Shown: positions 18,209 through 26,531, counted from the stretch's first letter. The stretch is DNA of 41,714 bases from Opitutia bacterium (GCA_018663485.1 JABJQI010000180.1:1-41714), one strand, 5' to 3'. The notes: generated by a model from the sequence alone, not told the origin. Program-made: numbers and translations.

Positions 18209-18356
18209 GACATTTTTTTTACATCTACACAAGCCCAAAGAATGTCACTTTTTTAATTGCAGCTAGCGAACGAACAGTTCATTCATGAATCGTTAATTCT
18301 TTCCCCATTTTTTTCAAAGCGCGACTTCGCAAATTCTTTCCCCATTTTTTTTGTAT
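18209..18356. promoter_or_regulatory. Divergent control region of the EPS export locus, with a duplicated 20-base motif
   Basis: These bases separate the TPR gene from the barrel gene. The motif AATTCTTTCCCCATTTTTTT occurs exactly twice, at 18295-18314 and 18332-18351, 37 bases apart. A 10-base perfect palindrome, ATTCATGAAT, lies at 18281-18290. The second motif copy ends only five bases before the barrel gene's ATG. These look like candidate regulator or RNA-binding sites, but no known regulator is implied. Confidence 0.5.
18295..18351. repeat. Two exact direct copies of a 20-base C/T-rich motif
   Basis: Copies at 18295-18314 and 18332-18351 are identical over AATTCTTTCCCCATTTTTTT. The second has one extra T after it. 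The bases between them (CAAAGCGCGACTTCGCA) are not repeated. The start-to-start distance is 37 bases. Confidence 0.9.
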
Positions 18357-19592
18357 ATGAATATTAAACATTTATTACCTACAACGGCAATCCTATCCTT
18401 TGTTAGTTTTTCTATTGTCGTGCAAGCTGCACCACTTGTTTCGATTGGTGACAATGTAGATGTTTTTTTTAACGGTTCGTCTTCGGTTCAGTGGCAGTCC
18501 AATGTGTTTTACGATGACGCAGACGAGCAGGATGATATTAGATTCACAGTTTCGCCTGGTTTTGAAGTCAATGTCGGCCGTGGCCTGTCTAACCTAGACC
18601 TGAGTATCGTAACGCGGTATGACATTGTCCGTTATGATGAGCTGTCTGATTTGGACAGTGAACAGTTTCATATCAAGGCGATTAGTTCATATCGAAGCAG
18701 TCGTTGGGATGTGGATGGTCTGGTCAGCTACGATGAGCAACAGTCGAGTGGTAAGGATGGAAATACCAATCAGAAGGGGCAATTAACTCAGTCGGAGAAC
18801 ATCCGAGCCAATTTGAATGGGGAGTATCGCTTATCGCCTAAGTTCAGTGTGGGGTCTGGAGTCAATTACTCAGACAAGCAATATAAAGATCAGGAGAGCT
18901 TGGCGGACCGTGTGTCCTTCACGGTTCCAGTCGATATCTTTTATGAGCTCACGCCAAAGGTTGATTTAAGTGTCGGGTATACACATACTTCGACTGATGT
19001 TGGTGAAACTAATATTGGAGATACTGTAAATGGTCGCGAAGTGAGTAGCTATGACAAAACGGGGCATTTCTTCAATATCGGTGCGCGTGGCGAGTTGCTC
19101 CCGAAATTGTCCGGGTTCTTTAAGTTCGGCTATCGCACCTCTGATTCGGATGATTCAACTATTCAGACTGTCACAGGTGGTACTCCGGACTTGCCAACGA
19201 GCACCAATCGCGATTCTCGTGGCACGGTGGGCTTAGATGCAAACTTTACTTACGCAGCCACCCCAAAGTTAACAACCGCATTTGCGCTGCACCGTGGCTT
19301 CGGTGTTGGTGGAGAGGGGCAGGGGACGACGACCACGAGGGCAAACTTAAGCGCGAACTATGCGATTAATAGCAACTATTCTGCGAGTGCAAACTTCGGT
19401 TATACATTGCGTGAGTATGAAGCAGCAGATCGCGAAGATAATGTGTACAGTACCGGCGTCCGTTTGTCTTATGTGCCGAATCGATATTGGCGTTTCAGTA
19501 CTGGCTACAATTATTCTGAAAATGATTCTAATGCTCCGGGCCAGGGCTACGAGGCGCATAGTATTGTTCTGTCTGCATCACTTCGCTACTAA
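18357..19592 (+). CDS. Outer-membrane beta-barrel protein of the EPS locus
   Basis: The product has a clear signal peptide (residues 1-24, ending VVQA before AP). About 385 residues of alternating hydrophobic and polar strands follow, and the protein ends LSASLRY with a terminal aromatic, the usual outer-membrane barrel signal. Repeating patterns such as VSFTVPVDIFYELTPKVDLSVGY and TTRANLSANYAINSNYSASANFGY fit 14-18 amphipathic strands. Position directly upstream of wza- and wzc-like genes fits an EpsL-type or other EPS-operon barrel that helps export polysaccharide. The frame begins at a TTG (18351); the ATG two codons later at 18357 is the better start. The gene is followed by a hairpin terminator before the next gene. 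Confidence 0.82.
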   Translation: MNIKHLLPTTAILSFVSFSIVVQAAPLVSIGDNVDVFFNGSSSVQWQSNVFYDDADEQDDIRFTVSPGFEVNVGRGLSNLDLSIVTRYDIVRYDELSDLDSEQFHIKAISSYRSSRWDVDGLVSYDEQQSSGKDGNTNQKGQLTQSENIRANLNGEYRLSPKFSVGSGVNYSDKQYKDQESLADRVSFTVPVDIFYELTPKVDLSVGYTHTSTDVGETNIGDTVNGREVSSYDKTGHFFNIGARGELLPKLSGFFKFGYRTSDSDDSTIQTVTGGTPDLPTSTNRDSRGTVGLDANFTYAATPKLTTAFALHRGFGVGGEGQGTTTTRANLSANYAINSNYSASANFGYTLREYEAADREDNVYSTGVRLSYVPNRYWRFSTGYNYSENDSNAPGQGYEAHSIVLSASLRY

Positions 19593-19620
19593 ATTTGAAC
19601 TTCCCCTTGTCCTTCGGGTC

Positions 19621-19648
19621 AAAATGCCTCTCTTCAGAGGCATTTTTT
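19621..19648 (+). terminator. Intrinsic terminator between the barrel gene and the Wza-like gene
   Basis: ATGCCTCT (19624-19631) pairs with AGAGGCAT (19636-19643) around a CTTC tetraloop, and six Ts lie at 19643-19648. The stem can extend by three more A-T pairs. The T-run ends five bases before the next ATG, so it may reduce rather than abolish readthrough into the exporter genes. Confidence 0.85.
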
Positions 19649-19653
19649 AATTT

Positions 19654-20295
19654 ATGAAACACTTACTCTCTTCACTCGTACTCTATTTGTTGTTCTGCAT
19701 TGCAGCCCTGTCGGGACAAGATGCTGGCGCTAGTGGTGCCGATTCTTCCTCGTCGAGTAGTCCGAGCGGTGCGGTCGGTATGGTTGTTGGAAGTAACTAC
19801 GTGCTTAAAATTTCGGACGTACTTGAAATCGACATATACAAGGAGCCTGACTTAAATAAGTCAGTCCGCATTGAAGGAGACGGCACAGTATCCTTGGCAT
19901 TGGTCGGCAAGGTCAAGTTAGCGGGGATGACGGTAGAAGAGGGCAAGTCATTGATCACTGATTTATATAATCGTGATTACTTGGTGGATCCGCAAATTTC
20001 ATTGTTGGTGGTGTCTTTTTCGCCTAAAGTACTTCATATTCTCGGTTCAGTAGGCCGCCCAGGCGTGGTCCAGATACCACCAGATCGTGATTTAACTCTA
20101 ACCGAAGCCCTATCTAAGGTCGGTGGTGTAACGCGCATGGGGAATCCCAAGGCGATTAAGATTAAGCGGGTAGATCAAGATGGGCGCACGAGGCAGATGG
20201 AGGTAAACTTCTCCAAGATTGTACAAGATTCAGACGTGAAAGATCTAGTGTTAAACGAAGGCGATACGATTTGGGTGCCTGAAAGAATTATCTAA
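19654..20295 (+). CDS. Polysaccharide export protein (Wza/GumB-like, short form)
   Basis: The 213-residue product has a signal peptide (about residues 1-22). It is followed by a Poly_export domain (VLKISDVLEIDIYKEPDLN, then VRIEGDGTVSLALVGKVKLAGM) and an SLBB-type domain (LHILGSVGRPGVVQIPPDRDLTLTEALSKVGGVTRMG). These proteins form the periplasmic and outer-membrane channel for exopolysaccharide. At 213 residues it is much shorter than E. coli Wza (379) and lacks the C-terminal membrane-spanning helix region, resembling GumB-type exporters. Short forms are thought to need a separate barrel, and one is encoded immediately upstream. The Cys in the signal region is not in a convincing lipobox. 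Confidence 0.9.
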   Translation: MKHLLSSLVLYLLFCIAALSGQDAGASGADSSSSSSPSGAVGMVVGSNYVLKISDVLEIDIYKEPDLNKSVRIEGDGTVSLALVGKVKLAGMTVEEGKSLITDLYNRDYLVDPQISLLVVSFSPKVLHILGSVGRPGVVQIPPDRDLTLTEALSKVGGVTRMGNPKAIKIKRVDQDGRTRQMEVNFSKIVQDSDVKDLVLNEGDTIWVPERII

Positions 20296-20313
20296 TTTGC
20301 ATTAAGAATACCT

Positions 20314-22581
20314 ATGAAAAATGATTATGTAAGGGGTGCTCCTGACCTGAATTCCGGTGGTTATGGATATGGTTATGGCGGTTATGGCGGTTACGGCTAT
20401 TCTGATGGAAGTTCTGGTGGTCCCGGCTATGGCTCCGGCGGTGCCCCTCAACGCTCTTTTAAGGATTATGCTCTCATGTTTCGCGAGCGAGTCTGGTATC
20501 TGATTGTGGCATTTTTCATCGTCTTTTCTGGCTCCATTCTTTATACTTTTAATAAGACTAAGGTGTACACCGCGGTCGCGATGGTTCAATTGTTGCGTGA
20601 TGATCCTTCGGCGATGGCAAGTGCCGAGCTGGAGCCGAATCAAATTCGATCCGCTGAGGATTTAAATACCCAAATTAGTGTTTTGAACAGTGGCACGATT
20701 GTCCGTGGAGTGGAGCGTCGGCTGCAAGATGATGAACGTGAACGGTTCATGGCACCTTACGCAGATGCATTGAGCTTTACTGGCCCACTCAGTCCTGCTG
20801 ATTTGTTGGCTAAAAATCGTAAGGTCATGCCGCAGCGTATGAGCCTGATGATTGCTGTGGGGTATACGCATCCTGATCCAATCATTGCTGCACGCGTGGC
20901 CAATCTGTTTGCGGATGAATTCATTAATTACAATTTGACGCTCAATATTGATGGTTCGATGAAAGCGGTTGAGGATTTGCGTATTCGTGCGGACCAGCAA
21001 AAGGAGCGTGTTGAAGAGCTTGAGTTAAAGTTGGCAGAGTACCGTGAGAATAACAATGCGGTGTCTCTAGATAGTCGTGAAAATATCGCAGGCACACAGC
21101 TCGCACGCTTGAATGAGATTAAACTTAATACCAAGAACGTGAATGATAATCTCGAGACTCGGTGGAATTTGATCGAGAGCTACCGTCGAGAGGATAAGAA
21201 TCTGTGGGAATTGTCTTTCATTGCTGAGCAGTCGCGTGTTTCGAACCTCCTGGAGCGCATCTCTGGGACCAAGATTCAAATATCTTCCTTATCTAAACGT
21301 TATCGTGAGAAGCATCCTGTGATGATTCAGCAGTTGCAGACCTTGCAGGAGTCTGAAGCAGAGTTGGCGTTGGCGGTTGCGAACTCGGTCGATAAGCTCG
21401 GTGCTGCGTATGCTGAATCGAAGAGCAATTTCGAGCTTGCGAGCCAGCGACTTGCTGAGAAAGAGGTTGAGCTCATTCAATTAAGTAAGACTCGTGTTGA
21501 ATATAGCTCCTTGGAGCGTGAGATGAATGTGCAGCAGGGTTTCTTGCAGGCGCTGGTTGGCCGCATGACGCAAGAGAGGGCGGCGGTGAATTTGAAGAAT
21601 CCAAATTCCCGTGTGATTGATGAGGCCTTGCCGCCGTTACGTCACTCCTCGCCTAACATTGTAATGAACTTAGCAGCCGGCTTTTTTGGTGGCTTGGCAG
21701 TCGGTGCGGGATTGATTTTTGTGGTCGCCTTTTTAGACGATCGTGTGAAGAGCGCGTTCGATATTGAAGGTACGATTGGGCTTTCGATGCTGGGTTTAAT
21801 TTCGCGAATTAAGAAGTTGGATTCGAATTCAAAAGCTCAGGCTGTGGCTTCGAATGTCGATCGTCACGTAACTGAGTCGTTTCGTTCGATTCACTCTGCG
21901 CTGAAGCTCAATGACGAGAGTAAGAATGCGAAAGTGATCGTGACGACCAGCACGGTTCCGGGAGAAGGAAAGTCTTTCGTTAGTTCAAATCTGGCGCTGA
22001 CATTTGCGAGTCATGGCGAGAAGACCTTGCTATTGGACGGTGATCTTCGTCTGCCGAATGTGGCCCGTTCACTCCAGCTAGAGAATGAATATGGTTTGCT
22101 AGACCACGTTGAAAAAGACGTAGGCTTGGATGAGGTGATTCTGACCGAAGTATATCCAAATCTGGATGTTTTGCCATCTGGGGGTAAGTCGAAGAATCCA
22201 ACGCAGATGCTCAATAGTGCCAAGTTTGAGGCGATGCTAGCTGAATTGCGTGATCGTTATGATCGAATCGTGATCGACTCTCCACCGCTTGCGGCGGTAA
22301 GTGACGTGCTCAACCTCCTGCCTCTGGCTGATGGTGTACTCTATGTGATCAAGTTTAATACCGTTAAGCGAAAGACCGCGGTGCAGAATGTTCGCCGCCT
22401 CTGGGAGTCGAACACGCCTGTATTTGGTGCGATTCTGAATAACATCTCGAGTGCACTCTCTAATTACTACTATTCCAGCTACTCCGATAAGGCCTATCAG
22501 GATTATTATATTCGCCAAGATGTGGAACTCGAAGAAGAGCTTGCTGGTTCGGTGGAACCTGAAATGGAGCCTCGGCCCTAG
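20314..22581 (+). CDS. Wzc-like polysaccharide co-polymerase and tyrosine autokinase
   Basis: This 755-residue protein fuses a Wzz chain-length domain and a BY-kinase. After a Gly/Tyr-rich tail (residues 11-45) come a first helix (about 60-78), a long periplasmic coiled-coil segment (about 200-430), a second helix (about 449-472) and the cytoplasmic kinase. The kinase has Walker A PGEGKS at 549-554, Walker A' LLLDGDLRLP and Walker B IVIDSPP. The C-terminus has a tyrosine cluster (SNYYYSSYSDKAYQDYYI), the usual autophosphorylation site. Such proteins control polymer length and export through the Wza channel. The stop of the Wza-like gene is 18 bases upstream. The N-terminal GY-rich extension is unusual for the family. 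Confidence 0.93.
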   Translation: MKNDYVRGAPDLNSGGYGYGYGGYGGYGYSDGSSGGPGYGSGGAPQRSFKDYALMFRERVWYLIVAFFIVFSGSILYTFNKTKVYTAVAMVQLLRDDPSAMASAELEPNQIRSAEDLNTQISVLNSGTIVRGVERRLQDDERERFMAPYADALSFTGPLSPADLLAKNRKVMPQRMSLMIAVGYTHPDPIIAARVANLFADEFINYNLTLNIDGSMKAVEDLRIRADQQKERVEELELKLAEYRENNNAVSLDSRENIAGTQLARLNEIKLNTKNVNDNLETRWNLIESYRREDKNLWELSFIAEQSRVSNLLERISGTKIQISSLSKRYREKHPVMIQQLQTLQESEAELALAVANSVDKLGAAYAESKSNFELASQRLAEKEVELIQLSKTRVEYSSLEREMNVQQGFLQALVGRMTQERAAVNLKNPNSRVIDEALPPLRHSSPNIVMNLAAGFFGGLAVGAGLIFVVAFLDDRVKSAFDIEGTIGLSMLGLISRIKKLDSNSKAQAVASNVDRHVTESFRSIHSALKLNDESKNAKVIVTTSTVPGEGKSFVSSNLALTFASHGEKTLLLDGDLRLPNVARSLQLENEYGLLDHVEKDVGLDEVILTEVYPNLDVLPSGGKSKNPTQMLNSAKFEAMLAELRDRYDRIVIDSPPLAAVSDVLNLLPLADGVLYVIKFNTVKRKTAVQNVRRLWESNTPVFGAILNNISSALSNYYYSSYSDKAYQDYYIRQDVELEEELAGSVEPEMEPRP

Positions 22582-22604
22582 GCGGCCCCTTCGAATGAAT
22601 TAAC

Positions 22605-22636
22605 AAAAGACCCGCCAGTGAAGGCGGGTCTTTTTT
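22605..22636 (+). terminator. Intrinsic terminator after the Wzc-like gene
   Basis: GACCCGCC (22609-22616) pairs with GGCGGGTC (22623-22630) around a six-base loop, with A-rich flank before and six Ts after. This is a strong rho-independent terminator closing the EPS transcription unit. Confidence 0.93.
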
Positions 22637-22790
22637 GTGCTGGATCTTCGGATACGGGGGGAGCGCTAAGGTACTGCAATAGAGTAAGGGGCTCCATTTA
22701 TACACAGTACATCAGTCCGGCGCCGATCCCGACCGTGTGTCTCTCGGTGCCTTACATTGATAGGAGCGTTGAGGCACCTAATCGGCCACT
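22637..22790. other. Intergenic spacer after the EPS locus
   Basis: No gene is visible. A 7-base inverted repeat (GGTGCCT at 22747-22753, AGGCACC at 22773-22779) with a long loop lies just 3' of the Sua5/YwlC gene. It could be a weak terminator or RNA-stability element for that gene, but it has no T-run on either strand. Confidence 0.3.
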
Positions 22791-23798
22791 TCACTCTGCC
22801 TCATGCTTGGCCGCGGCGCGACCGAGTCGATCGTTAATTGCATGGCCGAGTCCCGCTTCGGTTGCCTGTTCGATCCACAGCTGCTGGTAGCCTTGCTGGT
22901 CGAGTCGTTGGATTAACTCAAACAGGTTGTGGGCGATTTCATTGAGCTCGCCTGTTTCGGAGAGCCAGAAGATATTGGCCTGATCAGTATGCCAGGTGGG
23001 CTTTTGATTGCAGATGAGCGCAATCCCTGATTCGGGCGCAGCGTCTGCGGTTAATGTCTCACCGTGCGCAAGTAGAGTGACTCGAGCTGTTGGACTGTAG
23101 TGCTTGGTCAGTAGACCAGGGGCACTTTGAGGGGCAGTGTCATCCCCGGCACCATTGTGTGAGCGTACGTCGATCTGTAAGGTTTTGTTAACCTGTGCTG
23201 CGGTAACTGGGCCGTGCCTAAGAATGACGGGAACTTGTGGATTGCGCAGATCAATGATGGTTGATTCGAGTCCGAAGTCGCAGGGGCCACCATCGAGTAC
23301 TGCTTGAATGCGGCTGCCGAGAGTGTGCGCCACGTGACTGGCGCGCGTCGGGCTGACGTAGCCAAAAGGGTTAGCGCTGGGTGCGGCCAGTGGAAAGTTG
23401 AGGCGCTTTAGGATGTTGCGAAAGACTGGGTGCTGTGGCACGCGGATTGCCACACTAGGGAGGCCAGCCGTTACTAGGTCGGGGATACTTGCTTGCTTCG
23501 GCACCACTATGGTTAGCGGCCCTGGCCAGAAGGCTGCTGCGAGTTGGCGTACGCTATCGTTGGTTTCGATATGTGCCTCTGCCGCAGCTAGGTCGCTGAA
23601 GTGCACAATTAATGGGTCCAGCAGCGGGCGGCCTTTGACTGCGAAGATCTTGCGCACGCTGCTTGTATTGAGTGCATTACCAGCGAGGCCGTAGACGGTC
23701 TCAGTTGGCATGCCGATCACCTCGTCGTCGCGCAGCAATTCAGCGCAGTGAGCCAGGTTCGCTGCGTTGGGCTTGAGGATTTTGTTGCTGTGATCCAT
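22791..23798 (-). CDS. sua5: Threonylcarbamoyl-AMP synthase, long Sua5/YwlC form
   Basis: This 335-residue protein makes threonylcarbamoyl-AMP from threonine, bicarbonate and ATP for t6A37 modification of ANN-decoding tRNAs. The YrdC domain shows PTETVYGLA at 31-39, KGRP at 55-58 and PSAN at 140-143, with LESTIIDL near 177-184. A linker SAPGLLTKHYSP at 225-236 leads to the C-terminal Sua5 domain, distinguishing the long form from TsaC. The start is the ATG at 23798. The gene is downstream of rpsR on the same strand but separated from it by a terminator hairpin, so it may be transcribed at lower level by readthrough or from its own promoter. Confidence 0.93.
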   Translation of the reverse strand: MDHSNKILKPNAANLAHCAELLRDDEVIGMPTETVYGLAGNALNTSSVRKIFAVKGRPLLDPLIVHFSDLAAAEAHIETNDSVRQLAAAFWPGPLTIVVPKQASIPDLVTAGLPSVAIRVPQHPVFRNILKRLNFPLAAPSANPFGYVSPTRASHVAHTLGSRIQAVLDGGPCDFGLESTIIDLRNPQVPVILRHGPVTAAQVNKTLQIDVRSHNGAGDDTAPQSAPGLLTKHYSPTARVTLLAHGETLTADAAPESGIALICNQKPTWHTDQANIFWLSETGELNEIAHNLFELIQRLDQQGYQQLWIEQATEAGLGHAINDRLGRAAAKHEAE

Positions 23799-23819
23799 AT
23801 GAAATTGGAGCTGTAGATA

Positions 23820-23850
23820 TAAAAAATCCTTCCCCTAAAGAGGAAGGATT
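23820..23850 (-). terminator. Intrinsic terminator after rpsR
   Basis: On the minus strand a 9-base stem (positions 23842-23850 with 23825-23833) encloses an eight-base loop and ends in a T-run (plus-strand As at 23820-23826). It sits between rpsR and the Sua5/YwlC gene. Confidence 0.88.
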
Positions 23851-23876
23851 GGAAAGTCCTATATTCGTGACGCAGC

Positions 23877-24074
23877 TTACTGCATTGTCAGCATGTTACG
23901 ACCCTGCTTGATGAGTTTCGTAATGCGACGCTGATGTTTAGCGGAAAGGCCTGTGTCTTTACGAGGAAGGATCTTGCCCGTTTCGGTGACGAAGCGGGAT
24001 AGTTGCTCTACATCGTTGAACGTGAAGTCCATCGGATTGCGAGAGCGATTGAGTTTCTTAGTGTCTGTGCTCAT
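23877..24074 (-). CDS. rpsR: 30S ribosomal protein bS18
   Basis: The 65-residue product carries the S18 core: FVTETGKILPRKDTGLSAKHQRRITKLIK is recognisable as the conserved block ending in a basic RNA-binding helix (about residues 28-60). S18 binds the platform of the 30S subunit next to bS6. In many bacteria rpsR sits in an rpsF-ssb-rpsR-rplI operon; here it stands alone between recQ and a Sua5/YwlC gene. There are no cysteines, so it is a zinc-independent form. The gene has its own candidate promoter upstream and a terminator downstream, fitting a monocistronic unit. No Shine-Dalgarno is seen before the ATG at 24074. Confidence 0.95.
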   Translation of the reverse strand: MSTDTKKLNRSRNPMDFTFNDVEQLSRFVTETGKILPRKDTGLSAKHQRRITKLIKQGRNMLTMQ

Positions 24075-24139
24075 AAAGCGAAGGAAAGTAGGTGTTCCAG
24101 TCGCAGGTGCAAGTAAAATTTTCGCCCTTGTCGGCTGCT

Positions 24140-24169
24140 TAATTACTTCAGTAAGTTATTGTTTGTCAA
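24140..24169 (-). promoter_or_regulatory. Candidate promoter for rpsR
   Basis: On the minus strand a perfect TTGACA -35 box (24164-24169) is followed, after 18 bases, by TAATTA (24140-24145). The -35 match is strong and the -10 match is weak. It lies just downstream of the recQ stop and 66 bases before the rpsR start. Confidence 0.4.
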
Positions 24170-24173
24170 TGCT

Positions 24174-26300
24174 TTAAGTGTTTATTTGGATGACTTCCAA
24201 GAACTCTGGCAGTACGGATTTCAATTTAGCGGGCCCAATTCCTTTGATATTGAGGGCCTCTTGTTCGGTTTGAGGTTTCTGATTGGCGAGCTCAACGAGC
24301 ACCGAATTTGGGAATACAGTAAATGCAGGTTTGCCGGTTTTAGCAGCCATCTTGGCACGATGCCCAACCAACAGCCCATACAGACGGCGATCCATTATGC
24401 CTCCCAATTCGCTGCCTTTGCGATTGGCGTGAGTGGTTGAGTTGCCGCTTTTATGCCTAAGCGCTCCGGCGGTGCGTTCGGGTAGTTCAAGGTCGATACG
24501 TTCTGCGCCACGCATAACACGTGCACCTGTGGGCATTAATTGCAGCAACGGATAGTTCCCCTCAATGACAGTCTGCACCAGGCCGGCGCGTTCAAGGCAT
24601 TTGAACAGCGCATCAACGTAGGCGCTGCCTTCACTCTTAAGTATGCCGTGTGTGGATAGTTCGTCGAGGCCAATGTCGCGGATCGCTGAGCTTTGGCTGC
24701 CGAGCAGGCATTGGATGATCTTTCGTTTGCCGAAACGTGGCGCCCACTCATCGGCGCCGAGGTGACGACTCATGCGTGCCACGCCGCTGAGGGCTTTTTG
24801 TACGAGCGTGAATTCGTCTTTGCTCGGCTCGCGGGCGGCGCGATTCTTGGCCTGTTTGCAATTGTCGCAGCGCTTACAGTCTGCGCCGTTGCGTTCGCCG
24901 AAGTAGTCGAGGATCCATTTTTGGCGGCAGCTTTGCGCATACGAAAAACTGATCACGGTTTTGAGGCGCTCTTCGTCGCGAGCCGCTTTAAGAGCCAGCG
25001 CTTGGCCATCAATCGGTAAGCTGTTGCCACTTTGCCCGAGTTGCTTGATGCGCGTGCCCTTCAGGCGTTTGCCGGGTATGTCGAAGCGTTCGATCCAGCC
25101 TTGCCGAGCCAATACCGAGATGGCGGTGCTGACTGCCATGGGATTGACCTTGCGGCCGACGCGGTCGCAGAGATCGTCCACGGGTAGTCGCACTTCGTGC
25201 TGCGCGTCACTTTCCGCGCAGAGTAGGTCAAAGATTTCGGCGATCAGTGCTTTGCCGGGATTGGCGCCGTCGATGAAAAAGTCTTGCACGCGCTTGTCCG
25301 CATAGGAAAAAAGCATTTCACACACGGAGGGCTTGCCGTCGCGTCCGGCGCGTCCGCCTTCCTGGTAGTAGGCCTCGACGCTGCCGGGCATTTCGTAGTG
25401 GCAGACGAAGCGGATGTCGGAGCGGTCGATGCCCATACCGAAGGCATTGGTGGCGACCACGATATTGGCGCCGCCGGTCATGAAGCTTTCCTGTGCGGCA
25501 GTGCGGTCGCGATCGGAGAGGCCGCCGTGGTAACGTATTACAGAGCTGGTTAAATGCGCGATTTTACCCGCCACAGCATCGACCGATTTACGCGTTGCGC
25601 AATAAATGATACCAGTGGTGTGTTGCTTGATCAGTGCCTGTAGCGCTTGTATCTTATCGTTGTCAGAATTGGTCTGACGCACTCTGAAGCTCAAGTTGTC
25701 GCGGGCAAATCCTGCGACAAACTCGGCGGCATCCTCCATTTCGAGGCTCTTCTTGATGTCGAGCTGCACATCCGGCGTCGCCGTCGCGGTCAATGCAATG
25801 CACGGCGGATTGCCGATGGCTTTGCGCGCTTCGCCGAGGCGCATGTAGTCGGGGCGGAAGTCGTGCCCCCACTGCGAGAGGCAGTGTGCTTCATCGATCG
25901 CGAACAGGCTGATCGCATGTTTCGATAGTGCATTGAGAAATGATTGTGAGCGAAAGCGCTCCGGGGCCACGTAAACGAGTTTCAGTGTGCGATTGCGGAT
26001 GCCATCCAGTGTTTCCCGTTGTTGCTCCAGAGTTTGTGAGCTATTCAGTAAGCCAGCCGGTAGACCCCGAGCTTGCAGTGCATCGACCTGATCTTTCATC
26101 AGTGCGATCAATGGCGAGACGACTAAGGTAACGCCAGGTAACAGCAGCGCTGGCAACTGGAAGCAGAGGCTCTTGCCGCCGCCGGTTGGCATCACGACGA
26201 GCGTATCTTTCCCCTCCAGCACCGCGCGTATAATATCGCCTTGCGGTTCCCTAAAAGTGGGCATGCCGAAATACTTTTGCAGTGCATCTTCTGGTGTCAT
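24174..26300 (-). CDS. recQ: ATP-dependent DNA helicase RecQ
   Basis: This is a 3'-5' DNA helicase of recombination and repair, 708 residues. Walker A MPTGGGKS is at 37-44 and the DEAH box at 136-139, followed by the RecQ aromatic loop LSQWGHDFRP. Helicase motif VI is QEGGRAGRDG at 313-322. A zinc site is formed by Cys458, Cys475, Cys478 and Cys481 (CKRCDNC). An RQC winged-helix region lies at about 490-600 and a C-terminal HRDC domain at about 635-705. All signature parts of the E. coli type are present, with about 100 extra residues. The ATG at 26300 places MTPEDALQKYFG at the start, as usual. It is transcribed towards rpsR. Confidence 0.96.
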   Translation of the reverse strand: MTPEDALQKYFGMPTFREPQGDIIRAVLEGKDTLVVMPTGGGKSLCFQLPALLLPGVTLVVSPLIALMKDQVDALQARGLPAGLLNSSQTLEQQRETLDGIRNRTLKLVYVAPERFRSQSFLNALSKHAISLFAIDEAHCLSQWGHDFRPDYMRLGEARKAIGNPPCIALTATATPDVQLDIKKSLEMEDAAEFVAGFARDNLSFRVRQTNSDNDKIQALQALIKQHTTGIIYCATRKSVDAVAGKIAHLTSSVIRYHGGLSDRDRTAAQESFMTGGANIVVATNAFGMGIDRSDIRFVCHYEMPGSVEAYYQEGGRAGRDGKPSVCEMLFSYADKRVQDFFIDGANPGKALIAEIFDLLCAESDAQHEVRLPVDDLCDRVGRKVNPMAVSTAISVLARQGWIERFDIPGKRLKGTRIKQLGQSGNSLPIDGQALALKAARDEERLKTVISFSYAQSCRQKWILDYFGERNGADCKRCDNCKQAKNRAAREPSKDEFTLVQKALSGVARMSRHLGADEWAPRFGKRKIIQCLLGSQSSAIRDIGLDELSTHGILKSEGSAYVDALFKCLERAGLVQTVIEGNYPLLQLMPTGARVMRGAERIDLELPERTAGALRHKSGNSTTHANRKGSELGGIMDRRLYGLLVGHRAKMAAKTGKPAFTVFPNSVLVELANQKPQTEQEALNIKGIGPAKLKSVLPEFLEVIQINT

Positions 26301-26406
26301 TGCGTTTGACTGTGCGAATGTTCACCAGTTTGCCAAGTCTAAGCTTTATCTATCTCTGAGCTTGATCGTTTGTTCGAGGAGCCTAGGTTCGGCGCATCTG
26401 ATTCTC

Positions 26407-26481
26407 GTTCCCGTAGTTCAATGGATAGAACAACTGTTTCCTAAATAGTCGATCTGGGTTCGATTCCCAGCGGGAATACCA
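26407..26481 (+). tRNA. tRNA-Arg (anticodon CCU)
   Basis: A complete cloverleaf can be folded. The acceptor is GTTCCCG with CGGGAAT (one G-U end pair). The D arm is GTTC/GAAC at 26416-26431. The anticodon stem is ACTGT/ATAGT with loop TTCCTAA, giving anticodon CCT at 26440-26442. The variable loop has four bases. The T arm is CTGGG/CCCAG around TTCGATT. The discriminator is A78 and the CCA at 26479-26481 is encoded. It reads AGG arginine codons. It is transcribed divergently from recQ. Confidence 0.95.
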
Positions 26482-26531
26482 GGCTGCGCATGGTGACACA
26501 CTTGCGTGCGAGTTAGTCGAACCCAGAAAGT

